From assembly GCA_965204835.1 (NCBI GenBank), contig OZ242017.1, positions 310,001 through 374,000 of the forward strand: a stretch of DNA of 64,000 nucleotides. The letters are read 5' to 3'. The notes under the pieces are model-generated. The model had not been told where the DNA came from, made no database searches, and saw nothing but the letters and a program-made list of their open reading frames with translations. Source of the stretch: VXMT01 sp965204835 (GTDB lineage: Bacteria; Chloroflexota; Dehalococcoidia; UBA2979). The position numbers and the translations under genes were made by a program. This document shows, piece after piece, positions 45,809 through 61,301 of this stretch. Every line of letters begins with the position of its first letter. The stretch's first letter is position 1.

Positions 45809-45836
45809 ATTACCGCCGCATTACCCGATTGTTACC
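45809..45836 (-). promoter_or_regulatory. Three 11-bp-spaced repeats upstream of glnA (GlnR/OmpR-type operator)
   Basis: On the minus strand GGTAAC, GGTAAT and GGTAAT occur exactly 11 bp apart (5-bp spacers), about 125 bp before the glnA start. The 11-bp period and GTnAC-like core fit direct-repeat sites bound head-to-tail by OmpR-family dimers, especially GlnR. The cognate regulator is probably the product of the adjacent gene (45905-46585). Apart from this element the 45685-45904 gap holds no gene. Confidence 0.65.
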
Positions 45837-45904
45837 GCTGTGTTTCAAGCTGCCGGGCCGACCCGCGCTCGCGCCGACGCCACGAGGTGCGGGCGGCGCG
45901 GCGC

Positions 45905-46585
45905 TCAGACCGGCGGGTTCACCTCGACGAAGCGGTAGCCGACGTTGCGGACCGTCTCGATGTACGGCTCGTGCAGCTCGATCTTGGCGCGGATGCGCCG
46001 CACGTGGACGTCGACGGTGCGTGAGCCGCCGTAGTAGTCGTAGCCCCACACCTGGTTCAGCAGCATCTCGCGGGTGAACGCCTTGCCGGGGTTGAGCGCG
46101 AGGAACCGGAGCAGCTCGTACTCCTTGTACGTGAGGTCGACCACCTCGCCGCCGAGGCGGACCGTGTAGCGGTCCTGGTCGATCGCCAGCTCGCCGCGCC
46201 GCAGCACGCCGGTCTCGATCGCCTCACCCACCGAGCCGAGGATGCGCTCCACGCGCAGCCGCAACTCGTCGGGGTCGAAGGGCGGCACGACGAGGTCGCT
46301 CACGGGCACGCCGGCGCCGACGAGGTGGAACTGCATCGGCGTCGCGATGGCGAGCAGCGCGGTATCGGCCTCGAACTGCGGGTCGCGCATGAGTGCCGCG
46401 AACCCGCCCATGGTCAGCCCGAGGTTGAGGTCGACGCAGAAGACGCGCGGCGGATCCTCGCGCATGGCGAGCAGGCCGCGCTCGAGCGTGGGCTCGCAGC
46501 GCAGGTCGTAGGCGTCGTCGCGGAACGCCGCCTCGGCGGCGTCGGTGAAGACGCGCGAGTCGCTGACCATCAGTACCTTCGGCAC
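45905..46585 (-). CDS. OmpR-family response regulator, GlnR-like orphan
   Basis: A 226-residue regulator: receiver domain (residues 1-115) plus winged-helix DNA-binding domain (VVDLTYKEYELLRFLALNPG, then FTREMLLNQVWGYDYYGGSRTVDVHVRRIRAK). The receiver is atypical. The N-terminal acidic pair is reduced to one Asp (MVSDSR), the phosphorylation region reads CVDLNLG, and the conserved Lys is absent (VVPPFDP in place of K-P-F). No histidine kinase is adjacent. Orphan, degenerate-receiver regulators beside glnA are the GlnR pattern. I use the GTG at 46585. It probably controls the downstream glnA. Confidence 0.85.
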   Translation of the reverse strand: MPKVLMVSDSRVFTDAAEAAFRDDAYDLRCEPTLERGLLAMREDPPRVFCVDLNLGLTMGGFAALMRDPQFEADTALLAIATPMQFHLVGAGVPVSDLVVPPFDPDELRLRVERILGSVGEAIETGVLRRGELAIDQDRYTVRLGGEVVDLTYKEYELLRFLALNPGKAFTREMLLNQVWGYDYYGGSRTVDVHVRRIRAKIELHEPYIETVRNVGYRFVEVNPPV

Positions 46586-46753
46586 GCTCGCAGTGTAGGG
46601 AATCGGGCGCGCGATGTGCGAGGGGCGAGGCGACCCGACCGAGCCGCCGACTATCGCGGCGGCGGCGTGCGTTGCTACAATCCGTGCCCCAGCCGCCGCG
46701 ACGCGCAGTCCGCGCGTCCGGGAGTGCAGCTGTGCCAGGGAGTACGACGCTTC

Positions 46754-47953
46754 ATGCACGTTGTCGAGGCGGTGGACCTGACCAAGGTCTACCAGAATCG
46801 CTACATCGCGCTGAACGCGCTCGACCTCAAGGTCGACAAGGGGATGGTCTACGGGCTCGTCGGCCCGAACGGCGCCGGCAAGTCCACCACGTTCCGGATC
46901 ATGCTCGGCCTGCAACGTCCCACCGCGGGCGAGGCGCGTGTCTTCGGCGAGACGATGACCTCGCAGCGCGCCGACCTCCGACGCCGCATCGGGTTCCTGC
47001 CGACCACGCCCTCGCTGCCGCGCGAGATGACGGCGATCGGGTACCTGCAGTTCGTCGGCAAGCTGCTCGGGATGGACCGTGGCGAGGTGATGATCCGCCT
47101 CACGTCGCTGCTGCAGTCGGTCGACCTGCTGTCGGTCGGCTCGCAGCGCATCGGCGAGCTGTCGACTGGCATGGTCACCCGGCTCGGCATCGCCGCCGCG
47201 CTGATGAATGACCCGGAGCTGCTGATCTTCGACGAGCCCACGTCAGGCCTCGACCCCTCCGGCCGCCGCCAGACGCTCGAGCTGATCCGTGAGCTCTCCG
47301 GCAGCGACCGCACGATCATCATCGCCACGCACATCCTCAGCGACGTCGAGCGGCTCTGCACGGACATCGGCATCATGGCGGAGGGCCGCATCATCTACCA
47401 CGGCCCCATCGCCGAGATGCGCCGGCTGGTGCGACAGCGCACCGTCTCCGTCGAGCTGGAGGGCAACCTCGCGCACTTCGAGCAGCAACTGCTGGAGCTC
47501 GACACCTTCGGCACGGTCCGCTACGACCGGATCGGCTCGGAGTTCCGCATCAGCTTCCTCGGCGCGGAGCCGCTCCCGGTCTACGTCCAGCGCGTGCTCG
47601 ACCTGGTGCACCGCACGGGCGTCGAGCTGATGCACATCGACACGGGCAGCCATGAGATCGAGGAGGTCGTGCTGCGACGCCTCGAGGAGGACCGCCTCAA
47701 CAGCTTCGTGCGTGCCTCGGCGTGGAGCGCGGCCCAGAAGCTGGCGCTCACCCCGGGCACGGCCCGCAACGGCAACGCCATCGAGATCATCGGCGAGGCC
47801 CGCCCCCCGGACGACGACGCGGACCCCGGGCCCGACGGCGCCGATGATGACGGTGCGCGCGCCGGCGAGGACGGTGACACGGACGCCGTCGACAACGCAG
47901 ACCCCGAAGCGGAGGAACTCGATGGAGGCGTACTTCGCTCTGGTACGCCGTGA
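46754..47953 (+). CDS. ABC transporter ATP-binding protein
   Basis: A 399-residue ATPase: Walker A G-P-N-G-A-G-K-S-T near residue 38, Q-loop region FLPTTPSLPREMTAIGYL, a variant signature E-L-S-T-G-M, Walker B LLIFDEPTSGLD and H-loop ATHILSD. After residue 225 comes the C-terminal domain found in DrrA/NatA-type exporters, then a long acidic tail (DDDADPGPDGADDDG). It overlaps its permease gene by 32 bp. Substrate unknown. Confidence 0.92.
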   Translation: MHVVEAVDLTKVYQNRYIALNALDLKVDKGMVYGLVGPNGAGKSTTFRIMLGLQRPTAGEARVFGETMTSQRADLRRRIGFLPTTPSLPREMTAIGYLQFVGKLLGMDRGEVMIRLTSLLQSVDLLSVGSQRIGELSTGMVTRLGIAAALMNDPELLIFDEPTSGLDPSGRRQTLELIRELSGSDRTIIIATHILSDVERLCTDIGIMAEGRIIYHGPIAEMRRLVRQRTVSVELEGNLAHFEQQLLELDTFGTVRYDRIGSEFRISFLGAEPLPVYVQRVLDLVHRTGVELMHIDTGSHEIEEVVLRRLEEDRLNSFVRASAWSAAQKLALTPGTARNGNAIEIIGEARPPDDDADPGPDGADDDGARAGEDGDTDAVDNADPEAEELDGGVLRSGTP

Positions 47954-48641
47954 CCTGGAGCAGTTGCTGAGCTCCTGGCTGCTGCGCGGCTGGGTCCTGC
48001 TCCTGGCGGCTCCGGCGGCGTTCCTGGTGGTGGTGGCCGCGCGCGAGGACGAACTGGCGTCGGAGACGCTCGCGGCGTACGTCGCGGCCGTGCTGGCGCC
48101 CCTCTCCTGGATCGTCATCTCCTTCCTCGCCGGCACCGCCGTGAGCGGCGAGGCGGGGACGATCGCCGACACGATCCTCTCGAAGTCGGTCACGCGCGCC
48201 GAGTACATCTGGGCCAAGATCACCAGCCGCATGGTGGTCTTCCTGGCGGTGTATTTCGCGGTCGTGATCCCGTTTGCGTACCTGATCGACCGCTATGCCA
48301 TCTCGAACGACACGTCGTTCAGCGGGGTCGTGGGCGGGGTGGTGATGGTGGGGGTGCTCTTTGCGTTCCTCACCTCGTTCGGCATCGCGCTGTCGACGGT
48401 GTTCCGCAACTCGCAGCTGGCCGTCGTGGTCGCGCTGCTGACCGTGGCGGTCTCCGGCGCGGTGCTGCAGTTCCTCGGGCTGAAGTGGATGAGCACGACC
48501 GCCGTGATCGGGGGCCTGCCCGAGACGTTCCGGGGCGAGACGGCCGTGGCCGACCAGGCGCGCGTCCTCGTGGTCTTCGTCGCGCTGAGCGCGGCCGCGA
48601 TCGCGTCCGGCGTGTGGCTCTTCGAGCGCCGCGACCTGTAA
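47922..48641 (+). CDS. ABC transporter permease (ABC-2 type)
   Basis: A 239-residue membrane protein with about six hydrophobic segments (VLLLAAPAAFLVVVA, ILAPLSWIVISFLAG, VVFLAVYFAVVIPFAYLI, VVGGVVMVGVLFAFLTSFGIAL, VVVALLTVAVSGAV, VVFVALSAAAIASGVWL). G-E-A-G-T-I-A-D-T-I-L-S-K-S-V-T-R is the ABC-2 coupling region. Translation is coupled to the ATPase gene by a 32-bp overlap, with GAGGAA upstream of ATG 47922. Together they form an exporter of unknown cargo. Confidence 0.9.
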   Translation: MEAYFALVRRDLEQLLSSWLLRGWVLLLAAPAAFLVVVAAREDELASETLAAYVAAVLAPLSWIVISFLAGTAVSGEAGTIADTILSKSVTRAEYIWAKITSRMVVFLAVYFAVVIPFAYLIDRYAISNDTSFSGVVGGVVMVGVLFAFLTSFGIALSTVFRNSQLAVVVALLTVAVSGAVLQFLGLKWMSTTAVIGGLPETFRGETAVADQARVLVVFVALSAAAIASGVWLFERRDL

Positions 48642-48756
48642 GAGCAGCCGCCGAGGGTTGAGAGTCGCCGCCCTGCCGCGAGCCGCTGCGGCGGAGTTTG
48701 TACGCTCCGGCATCCGATCCGCGGGCGGCGCCCGGCGCACCTCGGACGGCACAACG

Positions 48757-48783
48757 AAGGGGAGCCCCGTCGGGGCTCCCCTT
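48757..48783. terminator. Bidirectional terminator between the ABC operon and rpoC
   Basis: A perfect 12-bp inverted repeat, AAGGGGAGCCCC and its complement, with a GTC loop lies between convergent genes. Confidence 0.88.
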
Positions 48784-48824
48784 GTAGTCGCGTCGGCCGG
48801 CGGGTGGTGCCCGCCGGGCTGTCG

Positions 48825-56958
<8,134 letters not shown>

Positions 56959-57165
56959 GTAGCGACTCCTTCGCATTCGTCACGGTCGACCGTGCAGCGT
57001 TGTGCGCCTGGTTCCAGTCCTGCGCCTGGTTGGGGCTGTAGGGGAGAGTCTCGACACAGCTACGCAGCGCCGGTTGCATACCGGTGCTGCACGAAGTGTC
57101 GTCGCTAATGGAATTTGCCGCGCCCAACGCCTTGGCTATGGTACCCGATCGCGCGCAGAAAAGCG

Positions 57166-57194
57166 AGGGTATCGAGGACGCCTCGCCCTGTCAA
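57166..57194 (-). promoter_or_regulatory. Sigma-70-type promoter of rpoBC
   Basis: On the minus strand TTGACA (57194-57189), a 17-bp spacer and TACCCT (57171-57166) form a near-consensus housekeeping promoter. Transcription would begin near 57158, leaving a leader of roughly 200 nt before the rpoB TTG. The DNA between here and 57285 also serves the divergent gene. Confidence 0.75.
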
Positions 57195-57284
57195 CGTTTT
57201 GTCCAAGTTCCATGCACGATCGCCCGTGGCCGGGAACCGCCCGCGCCATATCCTGAAGAAGTTCCAACCTGTACCATAGATCGC

Positions 57285-57812
57285 ATGATTCACGATCGTA
57301 ATAGTACGCCGGGCCAGGCTGCACGGGCGGCTTACGACATGGCGCTGTGGCAGTTGACTGAACAGGTCGACGAGAGTCGGTCGTTCGACACGAAGGCAGG
57401 CGTGGTCGTCACAGTGGCTGCAGCCTTCGCCGGGTTGTTCGGGGCCGCTGTTGTCAGCAGCACGATGGGCGATATCAGTCACACAGCCCTCATTGCGGCG
57501 ACCTGCGGCGGGGTCGCGGTCCTCGGCGTGTTCGGCTGGACCATGTTCGCCTTCTACAGAACCGTTAGGCCCAATCTCTGGGCGCGTGGTCCCGATCCTC
57601 ACGAGCTGATTGAGCGCGCCGGGAGCTATGAGGAGCTGCCGGTGCGCCTCTGGATCGCCGAGGCGCTGGCAGAGTCGGTCGTCGTCAACGAGGTCGCGGC
57701 CCGGGACAAAGCGAGGTGGTTCCGTCGCGAGCTCTTTGGCGCGATGGCGCTCGGCGTGCTCACCGTGGTGGCGGTACTGGCTATCGCGCTGGCTGGGATG
57801 GCTGCGGGCTGA
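57285..57812 (+). CDS. Small membrane protein with a PycTM/SLATT-like layout
   Basis: A 175-residue protein with three hydrophobic helices (VVVTVAAAFAGLFGAAVVSS at about 43-62, AATCGGVAVLGVFGWTMFAF at about 68-88, and GAMALGVLTVVAVLAIALAG at the end). An amphipathic N-terminal helix ending in S-F-D-T-K-A-G precedes the first. A charged cytoplasmic stretch (ELIERAGSYEELPVRLWIAEALAESV, in parts) precedes the last. The D-x-K-A before a helix and the K-A-R-W-F-R-R-E-L before the last helix resemble membrane effectors of Pycsar/SLATT type. No cyclase gene is adjacent, so this is a resemblance only. Confidence 0.6.
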   Translation: MIHDRNSTPGQAARAAYDMALWQLTEQVDESRSFDTKAGVVVTVAAAFAGLFGAAVVSSTMGDISHTALIAATCGGVAVLGVFGWTMFAFYRTVRPNLWARGPDPHELIERAGSYEELPVRLWIAEALAESVVVNEVAARDKARWFRRELFGAMALGVLTVVAVLAIALAGMAAG

Positions 57813-57819
57813 CCGCTGA

Positions 57820-58008
57820 CTACGACGTCACGTTCACGGTGCGCTCGTGATCCGCGCCCTCCGGGATGTCGCCGAAACCGTAGCCACTCGTCATGTAGAA
57901 GAGCTTCGCCCTGGGGAGTCCGGAGACCCCCACGTCCTGTTCGGGCTCGCGCATGCCGTCCGGCTGCTGCCCATTCTGTTTCGGGGGACGGTGCTTAGAG
58001 TTCGTCAT
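57820..58008 (-). CDS. Small hypothetical protein
   Basis: A 62-residue frame (ATG 58008) with a basic, Gln/Pro-rich N-terminus (MTNSKHRPPKQNGQQPDGM), a central PRAKLFYMTSGYGFGDIPEG and an acidic end HERTVNVTS. It has no membrane or signal segment. It could be a real small protein given its composition, but there is no family or strong RBS. It is followed by a convergent stop of the membrane-protein gene 8 bp away. Confidence 0.4.
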   Translation of the reverse strand: MTNSKHRPPKQNGQQPDGMREPEQDVGVSGLPRAKLFYMTSGYGFGDIPEGADHERTVNVTS

Positions 58009-58051
58009 CTCGATTCGAGTATGCCACACGCGGGGTGGTGCGCGTCCAAGC

Positions 58052-59203
58052 CTACCGCTCACCCTCTTCCGCACCCTCCACCGGCCGGCTGGCCTCCTCC
58101 TCCCACACCGCCCACGCATCCTTAGGCCGGTCCTGCGCGTCGCGCAGGCCCACGCTGGAGAGCAGGTCCAGGGTCGGCGCGTCCGCCACGTACGCGGGGT
58201 CCCGAGCCGCGAACCACACGACGAACGGCGCCTCGAGGGTGTCGGCGTCGCTGAGCAGGCGTTGCAGGAAGCGCCGCTGCTCCGCCGGCGTCGAGGCGTG
58301 CACGCCGTCTGGCTGCGCGGCCGAGGCGAACCCCACCGACGCAAACGCGATCGGCAGGTGCGTGTGGTCGCGGATCTGCTGGTAGTAGAGCAGCGGCAGG
58401 TCGTTCGCTACCTCGTACCTGACCGATGGGAACGTGGCGACCGCGAAGAGGTCGATCCGGCCCGCGAAGTCGTCCAGGAGTTCCCAGCGCGGCGGCCGCG
58501 AGGGCTCCCACGGCACCACCCCCAGCAGCTGCTCGTACTGGAACGTGGCGAAGACGAGTGTCTCCGGGCTGACGGCCTTCACCGCCCGGTACGCCTCCCC
58601 GTACGCGCCGAGGAACGCCCGGTACTGCGACGGTGAGCGCTCGAACGTCGCGTTGACCTCGATGCCGAGCGCGAGGTACGCGGGCGTGTAGCTGGTGGCG
58701 ATGAACCGCGCTTCCGCCACGAAGGCCGCGCGCAGGTCCGGGTCTGCGAGGTCGGCCTGCTCGTAGCCGGCCGGGACGCCGGCCAGGCGCCCGCGGTCGA
58801 CGGGGTCGAAGGGGTCGAGGGCGTAGAAGAGGGCGAGCTCGCGTTCCTCGGCGGCGACGAGTTCGCGCGTCGTGACCTCGGTCAACCGTGGGGACGGCTC
58901 GACGCCGGGGAGGAACTCGGACCACTCGGGCGCGCGCTGGATCAGCAGCAGCTCGCCGTAGCGCGCCGCGAGGTCCAGCGCCGCGATGTAGGCGTCCTGC
59001 GTCAGCTCGGCGGGGGCCGACGAGAAGCCGAGCAGGAACGGCCGCGGCGCGCCTGCCTGCTGCCGAGGCTCCGGCACGAAGCCGGGCTCCCGCACGTGCT
59101 CCTCGCGGCATCCCGTGAGGAGCGAGGCGATGAGTGACACGATCAGCACCGCTCCCGCGAGCGCGGCGCGTCGCCCCTTGCCGGCCGATCGAGTGTTCCG
59201 CAC
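58052..59203 (-). CDS. Lipoprotein with a TIM-barrel glycosidase-like domain
   Basis: A 383-residue predicted lipoprotein: signal LAGAVLIVSLIASLLTGC with lipobox, a short linker, then a barrel-like domain (FLLGFSSAPAELTQDAYIAAL; AYLALGIEVNATFERSPSQYRAFLGAYG; LVFATFQYEQLLGVVPWE; LFAVATFPSVRYE; PIAFASVGFASAA). The strands and acid residues (GIEVN at strand 4; IAFASVG at a late strand) suggest a glycoside-hydrolase-like fold similar to endo-galactanases, but activity is uncertain. GTG 59203 exposes the signal peptide. Confidence 0.6.
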   Translation of the reverse strand: MRNTRSAGKGRRAALAGAVLIVSLIASLLTGCREEHVREPGFVPEPRQQAGAPRPFLLGFSSAPAELTQDAYIAALDLAARYGELLLIQRAPEWSEFLPGVEPSPRLTEVTTRELVAAEERELALFYALDPFDPVDRGRLAGVPAGYEQADLADPDLRAAFVAEARFIATSYTPAYLALGIEVNATFERSPSQYRAFLGAYGEAYRAVKAVSPETLVFATFQYEQLLGVVPWEPSRPPRWELLDDFAGRIDLFAVATFPSVRYEVANDLPLLYYQQIRDHTHLPIAFASVGFASAAQPDGVHASTPAEQRRFLQRLLSDADTLEAPFVVWFAARDPAYVADAPTLDLLSSVGLRDAQDRPKDAWAVWEEEASRPVEGAEEGER

Positions 59204-59285
59204 GTCACGATTGTCTGGACGGCGGGCTAGCGCGGTCAAACGGGGCAGCCGGTCGGCGGCGGCGCGCGAGGTGTAGACTCGGCGC

Positions 59286-59741
59286 ATGGACGGCCCGCAG
59301 AACATCGACATGGACGGGCTGCGCGCATCGCTCAGGTCCGTCGAGCACCTGCTGCTGCGCTTCACGCCCGTCGCCGAGCGGCTGCTGCTCGACTTCCGCA
59401 CGCGCGAGGGCGTCGGGCCGGGCGTGGCGCTGCTGCCCCCGGTCGACTCCTTCGCCGAGCGCCTGCGCACCATCGAGCGTGAGCGGCCGGGATTCCCGCG
59501 GCCGGAGCGCATCCATGTCGTGAACTGGCCGCTGCGCGTCGAGTCCCTCGAGCGCCTCAACGTGCTCGACGCGGTGCGGAGCCGCCTTGCCGACATGGAT
59601 GCGTTCGACGCGATCAACAGCCTGGATGCGACCTACCAGCGCCTGCTCGAGATCGAGCGCGAGGAGACGAAGCGAGCGATCGAGGGCGAGGGCTACCACA
59701 CGATCTGGCCGGCGGAGACGCGCGGCCGTCGCGGCGCCTGA
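59286..59741 (+). CDS. Hypothetical protein
   Basis: A 151-residue soluble helical protein: MDGLRASLRSVEHLLLRFTP, the LLPPVDSFAERLRTIERERPG stretch, then LRVESLERLNVLDAVRSRLADM and YQRLLEIEREETKRAIEGEG. I recognise no family. It precedes the metallopeptidase gene by 15 bp and could share its transcript. The reading frame is well supported by codon usage similar to its neighbours. Confidence 0.6.
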   Translation: MDGPQNIDMDGLRASLRSVEHLLLRFTPVAERLLLDFRTREGVGPGVALLPPVDSFAERLRTIERERPGFPRPERIHVVNWPLRVESLERLNVLDAVRSRLADMDAFDAINSLDATYQRLLEIEREETKRAIEGEGYHTIWPAETRGRRGA

Positions 59742-59756
59742 CCACCCACGGCCCCG

Positions 59757-60119
59757 ATGCACCGCGACCGTTTCCGCCGCCTCGTGCAGCAGGCGCTGGA
59801 CTCGTTGCCGCCGCATATCGACGGCTACCTCGACAACGTCGCGATCGTGATCGAGCGTGAACCGACACCCGAGGACCTGGACGACGCCGGGATCCCCCGC
59901 GGCACGGAGCTGTTCGGGCTGTACATCGGCACGCCGCTGATCGACCGCAGCGAGTACCACATGACGCTCCCGGACCGGATCGCGATCTACCAGGGCCCGC
60001 TGGAGCGCGCGTTCCACCCGCGCGTGATCCCGGAGGAGGTGCGTCGCACGGTCCTCCACGAGATCGCCCACCACTTCGGGTTCGACGAGGACGAGATGGA
60101 GCGCCTCGACCTCCACTAG
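59757..60119 (+). CDS. Metallopeptidase family protein (minimal zincin)
   Basis: A 120-residue protein of the Zincin_1 (PF06262) type. The zinc motif H-E-I-A-H-H near residue 102 is followed by F-G-F-D-E-D-E-M-E-R-L, the usual third-ligand region. The N-terminal F-R-R-L-V-Q-Q-A-L-D-S-L-P-P-x-I and LFGLYIGTPL segments match the family. Peptidase activity is not proven for this family, although the fold is that of a minimal metalloprotease. Starts at ATG 59757. Confidence 0.88.
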   Translation: MHRDRFRRLVQQALDSLPPHIDGYLDNVAIVIEREPTPEDLDDAGIPRGTELFGLYIGTPLIDRSEYHMTLPDRIAIYQGPLERAFHPRVIPEEVRRTVLHEIAHHFGFDEDEMERLDLH

Positions 60120-60233
60120 CCCACCCGTCTACGCGGAGCCCGTCTCGCCATGTTGCTATGCTGATCAGTGCGCTCCTGCATGGTTGTGTATTACAGTGCT
60201 TGTCGCGATTAAATTGGCGATAGAAGGTGACGG

Positions 60234-61259
60234 GTGGTCTTCGGAATTACGAATCTCCTGCGCGACACCCACCGGACAGACGGCGTCGATCCGGCGATGG
60301 ACGAGTACGAAGCTCTGTACACGGAGAGCACGCGCGGCGGGTTGGATAGCAGGGCCTCGAGCCACAGGACGTTCAACGATATCTACTACGACTTGGTCTC
60401 GGACTTCTTCGAGTTCGGATGGGGCCGGTCATTCCACTTCGCGCCGCGGGTGCCCGGCGAGAGCTTCAAGGCGTCGCTTGCGCGCCACGAGCATTACATC
60501 GCGCACGTGCTCGGGCTCAGGCCCGGCATGGTCGTCGCCGACTTCGGATGCGGCATCGGTGGGCCGCTGATCGAGATCGCCCGCTTTTCAGGCGCCCGGA
60601 TTGTCGGCATCAACAGCAACGCGCATCAGTTGAAGCGCGGCCGGGCCCTCACCGAGGAGGCGGGGCTCTCTGATCAGTCAGAGTTCATGCACTGCGACTT
60701 CCTCGACGTCGACGCCCCGGACCATTCGTTCGACGCGATCTACTCCATAGAGGCGACCTGCGTCGCGCCCGACAAGCGAAGCGTGTACAGCGAGGTATTC
60801 CGCTTGCTGAAGCCCGGCGGGAGCTTCGCGGCGTACGAGTACTGCATGACGGATCGTTTCGACGAGACGAATCCCCACCACCTGAGGCTCAAGGCCGACA
60901 TCCAGCTCGGAGGCGGCCTGCTGGTCATCGACCGCCCCCAGACGGTCAATGACGCCCTGCGGACCTTGGGGTTCGAGGTGCTGGAAACGCGCGACCTCGC
61001 CGAGTATCCGCCCCCGCCGGTTCCGTGGTATCAGCCGCTGGCGGCTCCTGGTCTGTCCCTGGCCGGCCTCGGCAGCTCCAGGCTGGGACGCGGGCTGACC
61101 CAGCACTCGCTGCGGGTGCTCGAGGCGATCCACGTCGTGCCCGAGGGCGCCGCTCGCGTATCCCGCAACCTCAACCTCTGCGCGGCGGCAATGGCCGAGG
61201 CAGGCCGCCTCGGCATCTTCACGCCCATGTACTTCCTGCTCGCCCGCAAGCCGGCGTAG
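60234..61259 (+). CDS. Sterol C-24 methyltransferase-like SAM-dependent methyltransferase
   Basis: A 341-residue class I methyltransferase that closely follows the ERG6/SMT pattern. The sterol-binding region I Y-Y-D-L-V-S-D-F-F-E-F-G-W-G-R-S-F-H-F, A-R-H-E-H-Y-I-A-H, SAM motif DFGCGIGGPLIEIARFSG, N-S-N-A-H-Q-L-K-R, the I-E-A-T-C-V-A-P motif, LKPGGSFAAYEYCMTD, and a C-terminal FTPMYFLLARKP are all present. It would methylate C-24 of a sterol-like side chain; other isoprenoids are possible. It is preceded by an AT-rich 110-bp stretch, and its neighbours give no pathway. GTG 60234 has AAGGTG upstream. Confidence 0.85.
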   Translation: MVFGITNLLRDTHRTDGVDPAMDEYEALYTESTRGGLDSRASSHRTFNDIYYDLVSDFFEFGWGRSFHFAPRVPGESFKASLARHEHYIAHVLGLRPGMVVADFGCGIGGPLIEIARFSGARIVGINSNAHQLKRGRALTEEAGLSDQSEFMHCDFLDVDAPDHSFDAIYSIEATCVAPDKRSVYSEVFRLLKPGGSFAAYEYCMTDRFDETNPHHLRLKADIQLGGGLLVIDRPQTVNDALRTLGFEVLETRDLAEYPPPPVPWYQPLAAPGLSLAGLGSSRLGRGLTQHSLRVLEAIHVVPEGAARVSRNLNLCAAAMAEAGRLGIFTPMYFLLARKPA

Positions 61260-61301
61260 CGCCCGCAAGACGCCGGCGCGGCGCGACCCCGTCCGGGCCG
61301 C

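Noticed and set aside
58052..59203. Assigning the lipoprotein as a specific endo-galactanase
   Set aside because: The barrel-like strands are suggestive, but the paired catalytic glutamates cannot be placed with confidence.
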